NCBI GenBank assembly: GCA_911728455.2
Contig: OU452226.1
Span: 23,631,999 to 23,695,998, forward strand
DNA from: Marthasterias glacialis
Lineage: Eukaryota > Echinodermata > Asteroidea > Forcipulatida > Asteriidae
Length of the DNA: 64,000 bases
Direction of reading: 5' to 3'
This document shows positions 40,590-52,100 of the stretch, in pieces; positions within the stretch are counted from its first letter, which is position 1; each line of letters starts with the position of its first letter. The notes beneath the pieces were generated by a model, which was given only the letters and a program-made list of their open reading frames with translations, did no database searches and was not told the DNA's origin. A program made the position numbers and the translations under genes.

Positions 40590-43500
40590 CTAAACATCCA
40601 TTACAAAATCATCAAAACGCTTAGGGAGACAGTTTCTCGTTGTACGAACTGCCCTTGGTGAACCTAGCATTGGACTTGAGATGGAGACTTGTGGGTCTAC
40701 AATGTCTCCACTAATATCCTCATTCTGTATTGGATCTTCGATACTCTCCTGACTAGTGTCAGACTCTGTTTGCTGGTATTTCTTTACATGAGTGCTATTT
40801 CTTTTGTATTTCACTCCCTCTGGAGATTCAACAGTGCAACTGTTACCCTGTTTCTCCACTAATGTGTATGGCACTGCATGAAATGGTGTACTCATTTTGT
40901 TTTGTTGACTTTGCTTCACCAGTACAGCATCTCCCTTTTTCAGATCACTTTCTTCTGCTCTTCTTTTGTTATCTACATACAACTTATTTTTGTGTTTCAT
41001 CAGAGCATCTCTGTCTTGAACTTCCTCATCATTTCTGTACTCTAACTCCTCTATTTGTGGCAATTTTGTTCTGAGTTTTCGCCCAAACATTAACTCAGCT
41101 GGGGACACACCTGTAGTGCTATGAGGAGTTGTTCTGTACGCAAACATGTATGACCGGATTTCCCTTTTCCAGTCCTGTGACTGAGCATGAGCTATTCTAA
41201 TGCGCTTCATCAGCGATCTGTTTTGTCGTTCAACTTCACCATTTGCTGCAGGGTGCAGAGGTGTCACTAATCTATGGTTAATACCATTTTCATTTAAGTA
41301 TTCCTTGAACACTTCTGACCTGAACTGTGGGCCGTTGTCCGAGGTAATTGACCTTGGTAGCCCATAACGAGAGAACATATTCTCCAGTGCATTCACAATC
41401 TTAGCTGTTGTAGTATCTTTCATAATTTCTACTTCATAAAATCTACTGTAATAGTCTACCACAACAAACACATAGTGTTTTGATGGGAGAGGTCCCAGTA
41501 GGTCAATGGCCAAGTCCTGCCAAGGACCCGTAGGCATTTGCGTTGGATGCAATGGTTCTGGGTTGGGCATCGCACTTACTAGTTGACATCCATGACATGA
41601 TCGAACTAATCTCAAAACATCTTTATCCATGTTTGGCCACCACACTTTACTTCTCAACCTTTGTTTTGTGCCTACTATGCCCAAATGACCACGATGTGCT
41701 AATTCTACACATTTTGTACGTAACGTCTTAGGTATGACTAATCTCGTTCCTCTCAACACCAGGTAACCGATTGAACTCAACTCATTCCTGATTGGAAAAT
41801 AATTAACACTGGATTTATCAAAATCACCTTTCGCTAGACACTTTCTAACTTTGATCAATTCTGCATCGTCCTTTGATGCTTCTTCCACTTCACGTGTAGT
41901 TAAAGCTTTGGGTGTTGCCTGTTCTGCAACAAACTTAACATACTCCTCAGCTTTATTTGCTAGTGTGTTTGGTTTATCAGCTACATTGCTTTTTACCAAC
42001 CTTGACAACACATCTGCAATGTTTTGTGGCCCAGGTGCATATCGAATTGTATATGTGAATGGCATTAATCTTAACACCCATCTCTCAATTCTGGCATTTG
42101 GTTTTGACTTTGGCCCATACAACACTTCTAGTGGTTTATGATCTGTGATCAATTCGAAATTCAATCCATATAGATATATCTGAAATTTCTCACATGCCCA
42201 CACAACGGCAAGTGCTTCTTTCTCAGTAGTAGAGTACCTTGTCTCCACATCACTTAATGTCCTACTGGCATAACTAATGACTCTAGTTTCCCCTTCATAT
42301 TCTTGAAGTAACATAGCCCCTAAACCAACATTACTTGCATCCGTAACAAGTTGTGTACGTGTAGCATCAAGACGGTAATACCCTAATGTCTCAGTCTTAG
42401 TTAGGCAATCCTTCAACACATCAAAACTGTTTTGTTGTTCTTTGCCCCATGTGAACTTCTCATTTTTTCTAGTCAGCCTACGCAATGGTTCAGCCACAGT
42501 GGCCAAATTTGGAATGTATCGTGCTGAGAAATTCACAAGTCCCAGAAAACTCTTGATTTCGGCTGCATTGTTGGGGGGTCTTGCCTCTTTCATGGCTTTG
42601 ATTCTCCCCTCTGTGGGCTCAACTCCGTTTTTGGATAACACATGACCCATGAACGTAATCTTTGTCAAACCAAACTGACACTTTTCCTTATTTAAGGTCA
42701 AGTTCTTTTCCTTCAGTCTCTGCATGACTTTCACTAGTCTTTCATCGTGCTCTGCTTGGTTTTTTCCATGAACAACAATATCATCTGATATGTTTTGAAC
42801 TCCTTCACAATCATGTAGTACCTGAGCTATTACTTGCTGGTACTTCTCTGGTGCTGCACTTATGCCAAACATCAATCGTGTATACCTATACAGGCCTTTA
42901 TGGGTTACAAACGTTGTGATTTCTCGTGAATCTTCTTCCAATTCTATCTGGTGATACCCATACTTCATATCTAACTTACTGAAAACTTCACTACCATTCA
43001 TATTGTACAAAATCTCATCAACAGTAGGAATAGGATGCCTTTCTCTGATTATGGCCTTATTGGCTTGTCGCATATCAACACACAGTCGAATATCGCCATT
43101 TGGTTTGGGTACAACAATCACTGGGCTTACCCACGAAGTTGGGTGATTAACTTTCTCTATTATACTTAGTGACTCTAATTCATCTAGTTTGTCACTGACC
43201 TTCTCTCTTAAGGTGTATGGTACCCGGTACATGTGTTGTGCCACTGGTCTAACCTCTTTGTCAATGTGCAACTTCAGCTTATGGTCCTTCAACTTTCCTA
43301 CCCCTTGAAAACATTCTGGATAACTATCTATCACTTCTCCAGCCACAAGGTTTACACCAATCTTAAGCACACCCAGTTCAACACTTGTATCTTTACCTAG
43401 AAGTGCAGGCCCTTTACTTTCTGTGACATAAAAATCTGCTTCTACTTCAGTGTCTTCATGACTCATACCATCAACTTTAATTTTGGTTACAAATTTACCA

Positions 43501-44687
43501 AGAACCTTTAATGGATTTGTTGATCCATATGCATACAACTTCTTATTACTTCTTTCAGATTTACACTGAATTCTTTTACCTTTCAATTCCTCCCACAGAC
43601 TTTTGTCAATGATATTTACTGAAGCTCCACTGTCAATGATAACATCTACTGGTATGCCCTGCCCCAAACTTACTTTGATCTTTTCCTCTTTATTACTTCC
43701 CACCATGCCTACATGGAATGCAAATTCAGTGTCACTACCAGTTTCAGTGTCTTCTTGCACTGTGTGAACTTTTCCTCTTGGTTTATTTCCTCCGGTTCCA
43801 TTCCATTTTTGTCCTTTGTTATTTCTCCATTTGGCATCCTTTTGCTCGTAATTGTCTTTTCTGTTTTTGCTCGTCTGGGTCTTGCAAGCAACTCCATAAT
43901 GTCCGCGATTTCCGCATTTGTTGCACACCGCATTTCGGGCTGGACACTCCTGATCACGGGCATAATGTCCTCTGTGTCCACAACGGAAACACTGATCACC
44001 GTTGGCATGTTGTCTTGTCCCAGCGCCGCCTCTATAACCCTTGCTGGCGTCTCCATGTTCACCATTCTTTCTCCTTTGCTCGTAGTCAGAGGCCTTGTGT
44101 CGCCTTACAGCATTTACATGTGGACCATAGTCTGGTTTCTTCGCCTCCATATCCTTGGACTGTTTCTCAGTCAATTCTACATTTGTTGCGATCATCCTCA
44201 AACGGTCAAGTGTTAATGATTGCCCCTTTTCTAACAGTTTGGTACGAATTTTATGTGACTTACATTGTGCAATCACCTGGTCCCTGATCTCCTCGTCTGA
44301 CTTGTCAAACTCGCATAATAATGCCTTCTGTCGGAGCCGCACTATGTACTGATCAACTGTTTCCCCGGCCGCCTGTTCCATGTTGCGAAAACCATAGCGT
44401 TCATACGGCACGTTGATTTTCACTTCGAAATGTTTGTTCAAGGTTTTCACGGCTTTATCATACTCGTCTGTTCCCTCCTCCTCCGTCAGGGAAAAGAAAA
44501 TATCCTGAACGTCAGGACCGGTACAATGCAGTAGAAGGGCTTTCTTCTGTCCTTGATTTGTGACTCCCTTTCCAACAGCAAAATACTCAAACCCACGCAA
44601 CCATCGCCGCCACATTTGTCTCAACTGTGCGGGGTCACCATGAGGGTCAAATTTCTCAACTCCATTCAGCTGGATATTCTGCGCCAT
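40590..44687 (-). CDS. gag-pol: Fused Gag-Pol polyprotein of element 3
   Basis: 1,365 residues in one frame with no gag stop, so this lineage needs no frameshift. Gag occupies about residues 1-320. It has two zinc knuckles: the first from C233 with a longer last spacing (CFRCGHRGHYARDQEC), the second CNKCGNRGHYGVAC. Protease has D352-S-G-A, a DSG variant of DTG. The RT catalytic pair is ISDD (D635, D636) rather than YVDD or YLDD, which occurs in some animal gypsy lineages. RNase H has TDASN, and ends ADVLSRL. Integrase has the HHCC site (HRGHLG...CHGC) and catalytic AIDL, TSDNG and EVERQ, with 35 residues between the second D and the E. No chromodomain. The ORF is intact. Confidence 0.93.
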   Translation of the reverse strand: MAQNIQLNGVEKFDPHGDPAQLRQMWRRWLRGFEYFAVGKGVTNQGQKKALLLHCTGPDVQDIFFSLTEEEGTDEYDKAVKTLNKHFEVKINVPYERYGFRNMEQAAGETVDQYIVRLRQKALLCEFDKSDEEIRDQVIAQCKSHKIRTKLLEKGQSLTLDRLRMIATNVELTEKQSKDMEAKKPDYGPHVNAVRRHKASDYEQRRKNGEHGDASKGYRGGAGTRQHANGDQCFRCGHRGHYARDQECPARNAVCNKCGNRGHYGVACKTQTSKNRKDNYEQKDAKWRNNKGQKWNGTGGNKPRGKVHTVQEDTETGSDTEFAFHVGMVGSNKEEKIKVSLGQGIPVDVIIDSGASVNIIDKSLWEELKGKRIQCKSERSNKKLYAYGSTNPLKVLGKFVTKIKVDGMSHEDTEVEADFYVTESKGPALLGKDTSVELGVLKIGVNLVAGEVIDSYPECFQGVGKLKDHKLKLHIDKEVRPVAQHMYRVPYTLREKVSDKLDELESLSIIEKVNHPTSWVSPVIVVPKPNGDIRLCVDMRQANKAIIRERHPIPTVDEILYNMNGSEVFSKLDMKYGYHQIELEEDSREITTFVTHKGLYRYTRLMFGISAAPEKYQQVIAQVLHDCEGVQNISDDIVVHGKNQAEHDERLVKVMQRLKEKNLTLNKEKCQFGLTKITFMGHVLSKNGVEPTEGRIKAMKEARPPNNAAEIKSFLGLVNFSARYIPNLATVAEPLRRLTRKNEKFTWGKEQQNSFDVLKDCLTKTETLGYYRLDATRTQLVTDASNVGLGAMLLQEYEGETRVISYASRTLSDVETRYSTTEKEALAVVWACEKFQIYLYGLNFELITDHKPLEVLYGPKSKPNARIERWVLRLMPFTYTIRYAPGPQNIADVLSRLVKSNVADKPNTLANKAEEYVKFVAEQATPKALTTREVEEASKDDAELIKVRKCLAKGDFDKSSVNYFPIRNELSSIGYLVLRGTRLVIPKTLRTKCVELAHRGHLGIVGTKQRLRSKVWWPNMDKDVLRLVRSCHGCQLVSAMPNPEPLHPTQMPTGPWQDLAIDLLGPLPSKHYVFVVVDYYSRFYEVEIMKDTTTAKIVNALENMFSRYGLPRSITSDNGPQFRSEVFKEYLNENGINHRLVTPLHPAANGEVERQNRSLMKRIRIAHAQSQDWKREIRSYMFAYRTTPHSTTGVSPAELMFGRKLRTKLPQIEELEYRNDEEVQDRDALMKHKNKLYVDNKRRAEESDLKKGDAVLVKQSQQNKMSTPFHAVPYTLVEKQGNSCTVESPEGVKYKRNSTHVKKYQQTESDTSQESIEDPIQNEDISGDIVDPQVSISSPMLGSPRAVRTTRNCLPKRFDDFVMDV

Positions 44688-44754
44688 TTTCGTCGGTGTT
44701 TCGCACTTTTCCTCTGTTTCAAAACAACTTAAACTTTTCCAAAAGTTGCTATGA

Positions 44755-44772
44755 TGTTTATCCTCGTCGCCA
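44755..44772 (-). promoter_or_regulatory. Primer binding site of element 3
   Basis: Read on the minus strand, two bases after the LTR end comes TGGCGACGAGGATAAA, starting with the TGG expected for a tRNA primer. This orients the 80-bp LTR remnant at 44775-44854 as the U5 side of the 5' LTR. Confidence 0.65.
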
Positions 44773-44774
44773 AT

Positions 44775-44854
44775 TGTAGAGTCTTACTAGACATACGGAT
44801 TAAACCAATACTATAGACGAATTCAATCTTATGTGCATCAACATGTGTCTTTAT
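44775..44854 (-). repeat. Truncated 5' LTR of element 3 (last 80 bp only)
   Basis: Matches 40080-40159 exactly and stops within the AATAAA-containing part of the LTR (element position 110 of 189). The missing part corresponds to U3. The break is followed by two unmatched bases (AT) and then inverted pol sequence. Confidence 0.9.
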
Positions 44855-44857
44855 ATG

Positions 44858-45649
44858 AATATGTTCTCTCGTTATGGGCTACCAAGGTCAATTACCTCGG
44901 ACAACGGCCCACAGTTCAGGTCAGAAGTGTTCAAGGAATACTTAAATGAAAATGGTATTAACCATAGATTAGTGACACCTCTGCACCCTGCAGCAAATGG
45001 TGAAGTTGAACGACAAAACAGATCGCTGATGAAGCGCATTAGAATAGCTCATGCTCAGTCACAGGACTGGAAAAGGGAAATCCGGTCATACATGTTTGCG
45101 TACAGAACAACTCCTCATAGCACTACAGGTGTGTCCCCAGCTGAGTTAATGTTTGGGCGAAAACTCAGAACAAAATTGCCACAAATAGAGGAGTTAGAGT
45201 ACAGAAATGATGAGGAAGTTCAAGACAGAGATGCTCTGATGAAACACAAAAATAAGTTGTATGTAGATAACAAAAGAAGAGCAGAAGAAAGTGATCTGAA
45301 AAAGGGAGATGCTGTACTGGTGAAGCAAAGTCAACAAAACAAAATGAGTACACCATTTCATGCAGTGCCATACACATTAGTGGAGAAACAGGGTAACAGT
45401 TGCACTGTTGAATCTCCAGAGGGAGTGAAATACAAAAGAAATAGCACTCATGTAAAGAAATACCAGCAAACAGAGTCTGACACTAGTCAGGAGAGTATCG
45501 AAGATCCAATACAGAATGAGGATATTAGTGGAGACATTGTAGACCCACAAGTCTCCATCTCAAGTCCAATGCTAGGTTCACCAAGGGCAGTTCGTACAAC
45601 GAGAAACTGTCTCCCTAAGCGTTTTGATGATTTTGTAATGGATGTTTAG
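44858..45649 (+). pseudogene. Truncated integrase C-terminal part (inverted copy)
   Basis: Encodes the pol C terminus from NMFSRYGLPRSITSDNG onward. It keeps the second catalytic Asp and the Glu but lacks the HHCC zinc site and the first catalytic Asp, as well as all upstream domains. In frame it is open from an ATG at 44831 in the LTR remnant, giving 272 codons, but no function is expected. Confidence 0.9.
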
Positions 45650-45970
45650 ATAAAACTTAAAGTATGTGTTATAAGCAGTAAGCACAGGATGTAAGGGTAA
45701 ATATTGTTTACCAGAGGAGATACAAGATAAGTAACAAATGTTTTCTGGGATAGTTTTAAATATCTCACCAACATAAAATTTGCAATATCCCGGTCTAAGT
45801 CTAATATGATAAGTCATAGTATGGACTACTGTATTTTAAAAGAAACACAATTGTTTTGTTAAATGGTTAACATTGTTTAAACTTGATGATGTTGTTAAAA
45901 GTTAAAGTTTGATACTGTGCGTTTACTTTCCAGTTTAACTAAGGGTTTGTTATTTTAAGAAAGGAGAGAA

Positions 45971-46159
45971 TGTAGTGTTCACGTGATCACACTGTAATAC
46001 ATGTAATGTTATACATTTATGCAAATGAGTTGGCCTCGTGTAAGAGTACATGGAAGGGGGTGGAAAACCGAGGAACGGAATAAAGACACATGTTGATGCA
46101 CATAAGATTGAATTCGTCTATAGTATTGGTTTAATCCGTATGTCTAGTAAGACTCTACA
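45971..46159 (+). repeat. Right-hand LTR of the element 3 composite
   Basis: A full 189-bp LTR in plus orientation, preceded by the polypurine tract. Its outer end, CTCTACA at 46159, is a U5 end, as is the outer end at 40080. Confidence 0.92.
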
Positions 46160-49100
46160 GTATTCTCCTATCAAAATCAAGGACGAGAATTGAAGCTTGA
46201 TGCTTCTTGACGCCGAGAAATATTTAGCTAGTTTAGCAATAGACCTTGTTGAAATATATATTATCTTATCAACATCTACGATGAGAACTGAAGCTTGATG
46301 CTTCTTCACTTTATGTGGTATTTTTTGCAGTTTAGTTAAAGGCCCAGTTTTTAGCCGTATTCTCCTATCAAAATAAAGGACGAGAATTGAAGCTTGATGC
46401 TTCTTGACGCCGAGAAATATTTAGCTAGTTTAGCAATAGACCTTGTTGAAATATATATTATCTTATCAACATCTACGATGAGAACTGAAGCTTGATGCTT
46501 CTTCACTTTAGGTGGTATTTTTTGCAGTTTAGTTAAAGGCCCAGTTCTTAGCCGTAGTCTCCTATCAAGATCAAGGACGAGAATTGAAGCTTGATGCTTC
46601 TTGACGCCGAGTAATATTTAGCTAGTTTAGCAATAGACCTTGTTGAAATATATATTATTTTATCAACATCTACGATGAGAACTGAAGCTTGATGCTTCAT
46701 CACTTTAGGTGGTATTTTTAGCAGTTTAGTTAAAGGCCCAGTTCTTAGCCGTATTCTCCTATCAAAATCAAGGACGAGAATTGAAGCTTGATGCTTCTTG
46801 ACGCCGAGAAATATTTAGCTAGTTTAGCAATAGACCTTGTTGAAATATATATTATCTTATCAACATCTACGATGAGAACTGAAGCTTGATGCTTCTTCAC
46901 TTTAGGTGGTATTTTTTGCAGTTTAGTTAAAGGCCCAGTTCTTAGCCGTATTCTCCTATCAAAATCAAGGACGAGAATTGAAGCTTGATGCTTCTTGACG
47001 CCGAGAAATACTTAGCTAGTTTAGCAATAGACCTTGTTGAAATATATATTATCTTATCAACATCTACGATGAGAACTGAAGCTTGATGCTTCATCACTTT
47101 AGGTGGTATTTTTTGCAGTTTAGTTAAAGGCCCAGTTCTTAGCCGTATTCTCCTATCAAAATCAAGGACGAGAATTGAAGCTTGATGCTTCTTGACGCCG
47201 AGAAATATTTAGCTAGTTTAGCAATAGACCTTGTTGAAATAAATATTATCTTATCAACATCTACGATGAGAACTGAAGCATGATGCTTCTTCACTTTAGG
47301 TGGTATTTTTTGCAGTTTAGTTAAAGGCCCAGTTCTTAGCCGTATTCTCCTATCAAAATCAAGGACGAGAATTGAAGCTTGATGCTTCTCGACGCCGAGA
47401 AATACTTAGCTAGTTTAGCAATAGACCTTGTTGAAATATACATTATCTTATCAACATCTACGATGAGAACTGAAGCTTGATGCTTCTTCACTTTAGGTGG
47501 TATTTTTTGCAGTTTAGTTAAAGGCCCAGTTCTTAGCCGTATTCTCCTATCAAAATCAAGGACGAGAATTGAAGCTTGATGCTTCTTGACGCCGAGAAAT
47601 ATTTAGCTAGTTCAACCTTAGGCCTTGATGTAAATCGTATTATCTTATCAACATCTACGATGAGAACTGAAGCTTGATGCTTCATCACTTTAGGTGAAAT
47701 TTTTTGCACTTTAGTTAAGGGGCCAGTTCTTAGCCGTAGTGTCTTTATCAAGATCAACGATGAGAATTGAAGCTTGCTGCTTCTTGACGCTGAGTAATAT
47801 TTAGCTAGTTTAGCAATAGACCTTGTTGTAATCTGTAATATCTTATCAACATCTACGATGAGAACTGAAGCTTGATGCTTCATCACTTTAGGTGGTATTT
47901 TTAGCAGTTTAGTTAAAGGCCCAGTTCTTAGCCGTATTCTCCTATCAAAATCAAGGACGAGAATTGAAGCTTGATGCTTCTTGACGCCGAGAAATATTTA
48001 GCTAGTTTAGCAATAGACCTTGTTGAAATATATATTATCTTATCAACATCTACGATGAGAACTGAAGCTTGATGCTTCTTCACTTTAGGTGGTATTTTTT
48101 GCAGTTTAGTTAAAGGCCCAGTTCTTAGCCGTATTCTCCTATCAAAATCAAGGACGAGAATTGAAGCTTGATGCTTCTTGACGCCGAGAAATATTTAGCT
48201 AGTTTAGCAATAGACCTTGTTGAAATATATATTATCTTATCAACATCTACGATGAGAACTGAAGCTTGATGCTTCTTCACTTTAGGTGGTATTTTTTGCA
48301 GTTTAGTTAAAGGCCCAGTTCTTAGCCGTATTCTCCTATCAAAATCAAGGACGAGAATTGAAGCTTGATGCTTCTTGACGCCGAGAAATATTTAGCTAGT
48401 TTAGCAATAGACCTTGTTGAAATATATATTATCTTATCAACATCTACGATGAGAACTGAAGCTTGATGCTTCTTCACTTTAGGTGGTATTTTTTGCAGTT
48501 TAGTTAAAGGCCCAGTTCTTAGCCGTATTCTCCTATCAAAATCAAGGACGAGAATTGAAGCTTGATGCTTCTTGACGCCGAGAAATATTTAGCTAGTTTA
48601 GCAATAGACCTTGTTGAAATATATATTATCTTATCAACATCTACGATGAGAACTGAAGCTTGATGCTTCATCACTTTAGGTGGTATTTTTTGCAGTTTAG
48701 TTAAAGGCCCAGTTCTTAGCCGTATTCTCCTATCAAAATCAAGGACGAGAATTGAAGCTTGATGCTTCTTGACGCCGAGAAATATTTAGCTAGTTTAGCA
48801 ATAGACCTTGTTGAAATAAATTTTATCTTATCAACATCTACGATGAGAACTGAAGCATGATGCTTCTTCACTTTAGGTGGTATTTTTTGCAGTTTAGTTA
48901 AAGGCCCAGTTCTTAGCCGTATTCTCCTATCAAAATCAAGGACGAGAATTGAAGCTTGATGCTTCTCGACGCCGAGAAATATTTAGCTAGTTTAGCAATA
49001 GACCTTGTTGAAATATATATTATCTTATCAACATCTACGATGAGAACTGAAGCTTGATGCTTCTTCACTTTAGGTGGTATTTTTTGCAGTTTAGTTAAAG

Positions 49101-52100
49101 GCCCAGTTCTTAGCCGTATTCTCCTATCAAAATCAAGGACGAGAATTGAAGCTTGATGCTTCTTGACGCCGAGAAATATTTAGCTAGTTTAGCAATAGAC
49201 CTTGTTGAAATATATATTATCTTATCAACATCTACGATTAGAACTGAAGCTTGATGCTTCTTCACTTTAGGTGGTATTTTTTGCAGTTTAGTTAAAGGCC
49301 CAGTTCTTAGCCGTATTCTCCTATCAAAATCAAGGACGAGAATTGAAGCTTGATGCTTCTTGACGCCGAGAAATATTTAGCTAGTTTAGTAATAGACCTT
49401 GTTGAAATATATATTATCTTATCAACAGCTACGATGAGAACTAAAGCTTGATGCTTCTTCACTTTAGGTGGTATTTTTTGCAGTTTAGTTAAAGGCCCAG
49501 TTCTTAGCCGTATTCTCCTATCAAAATCAAGGACGAGAATTGAAGCTTGATGCTTCTTGACGCCGAGAAATATTTAACTAGTTTAGCAATAGACCTTGTT
49601 GAAATATATATTATCTTATCAACATCTACGACGGGAACTGAAGCTTGATGCTTCATCACCTTAAGTGATATATTTTTTTTTATTTTGCAGTTTAGTTAAA
49701 GGCCCAGTTCTTAACCGTATTATCCTATCAAGATCAAGGACGACAATTAAAGCTTGATGCTTCTTGACTCCGAGAAATATTTAGCTAGTTTAGCAATAGA
49801 CCTTGTTAAAATATACATTATCTTATCAACAGCTACGATGAGAACTGAAGCTTGATGCTTCATCACTTTAAGTGATATTGTTGTTTTTTTTTTGCAGTTT
49901 AGTTAAAGGCCCAGTTCAAGGACGAGAAGTGAAGCTTGATGCTTCTTGACGCCGAGTGATATTTAGCTAGTTTAGCAATAGCCCTTGATGTATTATGTAT
50001 TATCTTATCAACATCCACGACGGGAACTGAAGATTGATGCATCATCACCTTAAGTGATATATATATATTTTTTTTTGCAGTTTAGTTAAAGGCCCAGTTC
50101 TTAACCGTATTCTCCTATCAAGTTGAAGGACGAGAATTGAAGCTTGATGCTTCTTGATGCTGAGTAATACGTAGCTAGTTTAGCAATAGACCTTGTTGTA
50201 ATCTGTAATATCTTATCAACATCTACGATGAGAACTGAAGCTTGATGCTTCACCACTTTAGGCGGTATTTTTAGCAGTTTAGTTAAATGCCCAGTTCTTA
50301 GCTGTATTCTGCTATCAAGATCAAGGACGAGAATTGAAGCTTGATGCTTCTTGACACCCCGTAATATTTAGCTAGTTTAGCAATAGGCCTTGATGTAATC
50401 TGTATTATCTTCTCAACATCTACGATGAGAACTGAAGCTTGATGCTTCATCACTTTAAGTGATATTGTTGTTGTTGTTGTTTTTGGTTTTTTTTTTGCAG
50501 TTTAGTTAAAGGCCCAGTTCTTAGCCGTAGTCTCCTATCAAGATCAAGGACGAGAATTGAAGCTTGATGCTTCTTGACGCCGAGTAATATTTAGCTGGTT
50601 TAGCAATAGTCCTTGATGTATTATGTATTAGCTTATTAACATCTACGACGGGAACTGAAGCTTGATGCCTCATCACCTTAAGTGATATTTTTTTATTATT
50701 TTGCAGTCTAGTTAAAGGCCCGGTTCTTAACCGTATTCTCCTATCAAGATCAAGGACAAGAATTGAAGCTTGATGCTTCTTGACGCCGAGAAATATTTAG
50801 CTAATTTTGCAATAGACCTTGTTGAAATATATATTATCTTATCAACATCTACGATGAGAACTGAAGCTTGATGCTTCACCACTTTAGGTGGTATTTTTAG
50901 CAGTTTAGTTAAAGGCCCAGTTCTTAGCTGTATTCTCCTATCAAGATCAAGGACGAGAATTGAAGTTTGATGCTTCTTGACACCCCGTAATATTTAGCTA
51001 GTTTAGCAATAGGCCTTGATGTAATCTCTATTATCCTCTCAACAACTATGATGAGAACTGAAGCTTGATGCTTCCTCACTTTAAGTGATATTGTTTTTTT
51101 TTGCAGTTTTTTGCAGTTTAGTTAAAGTCCCATTTCTTAGCCGTAGTCTCATATCAAGATCAAGGACGAGTATTGAAGCTTGATGCTTGACGATGAGAAT
51201 TGAAGCTTGATGCTTCTTGACGCCGAGTAATATTTATCTTGTTTAGCAATAGTCCTTGATGTAATATGAATTATCTTATCAACATCTACGACGAGAACTG
51301 AAGCTTGATGCTTCATCACCTTGAGTGTTTTCTTTTTATTTTTGCAGTTTAGTTAAAGGCCTTGTTCTTGACCGTATTCTCCTACCAAGATCAAGGACGA
51401 GAATTGAAGCTTGATGCTTCTTGACGCCGAGAACTATTTAGCTAGTTTAGCAAATAAACCCTGTTGTAATTTGTATTATCTTATCAACATCTACGATGAG
51501 AACTGAAGCTTGATGCTTAATCACTTTAGGTGATATTTTTTGCAGTCTAGTTAAAGGCCTGTAGTTCTTAGCTGTATTCTCCTATCAACATAGGTTAGAT
51601 GTGGTCCTCATAGCTATTTGCAAAAAATGCCATCAATCGAAGGTTGCTGCTCCCGTTTTCCATAGTTTTTTTCGTAGGTTAGCCACAGGCTTTTATGAAA
51701 ATGTCAGAGTGTTCGAAAAGTTAGGTTGAAAGAGTTTAAACTGCTGAGGATTGCGATCGGACGCCGGCAACGAACGTCAGCATTACGTGCACATAAGGCA
51801 ACGAACAGTCAAATGATTGGGAGCGAAGATCCAAAACAGTCAGTCGGGAGCTTGGAACCAATCTGCCTTGACCCAACTTCAACGGCAAAATCGATTACAC
51901 AATGATAGTTACCGTATTTCGTCCGTAGCAAGTGGTCAAGTAGGAAGTTCCGGGCCGGACATCAGGGTGGAGGACCCCCCGCGGCCCCAAATCATTTCTG
52001 TTATACGGGCCTTCTGCATGTGCCAACGCAACGAGCTGACGTTACGAGTACCTTACTGGATTAGCTCTTGACTACGAGAACTGAAGCTTCATGCTTCATT

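Larger units (their letters stand above)
40080..46159 (-). mobile_element. Ty3/gypsy element 3: composite insertion with inverted duplicate 3' end (6,080 bp)
   Basis: On the minus strand this reads: 80 bp of a 5' LTR (44775-44854), primer site, a single gag-pol ORF, polypurine tract and full 189-bp 3' LTR (40080-40268). Joined at 44855-44857 is an inverted, plus-strand copy of the last 1.3 kb of the same element (44857-46159), from within integrase to a complete LTR (45971-46159). Positions x and 86239-x correspond throughout, apparently identically. GTATT flanks both outer ends (40075-40079 and 46160-46164). It looks like one integration event of an aberrant cDNA into the tandem array. Confidence 0.9.
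44857..46159 (+). mobile_element. Inverted partial copy of element 3 (integrase 3' half to 3' LTR)
   Basis: Reverse complement of 40080-41382, matching base for base where checked, including the stop codon (45649 pairs with 40590). Starts in the integrase core just before the second catalytic Asp segment. Confidence 0.93.

Noticed and set aside
43709-44287. Overlapping ORFs of 118-189 codons on both strands inside element 3 gag
   Set aside because: They lie fully inside the gag-pol ORF in other frames and have no domain features.
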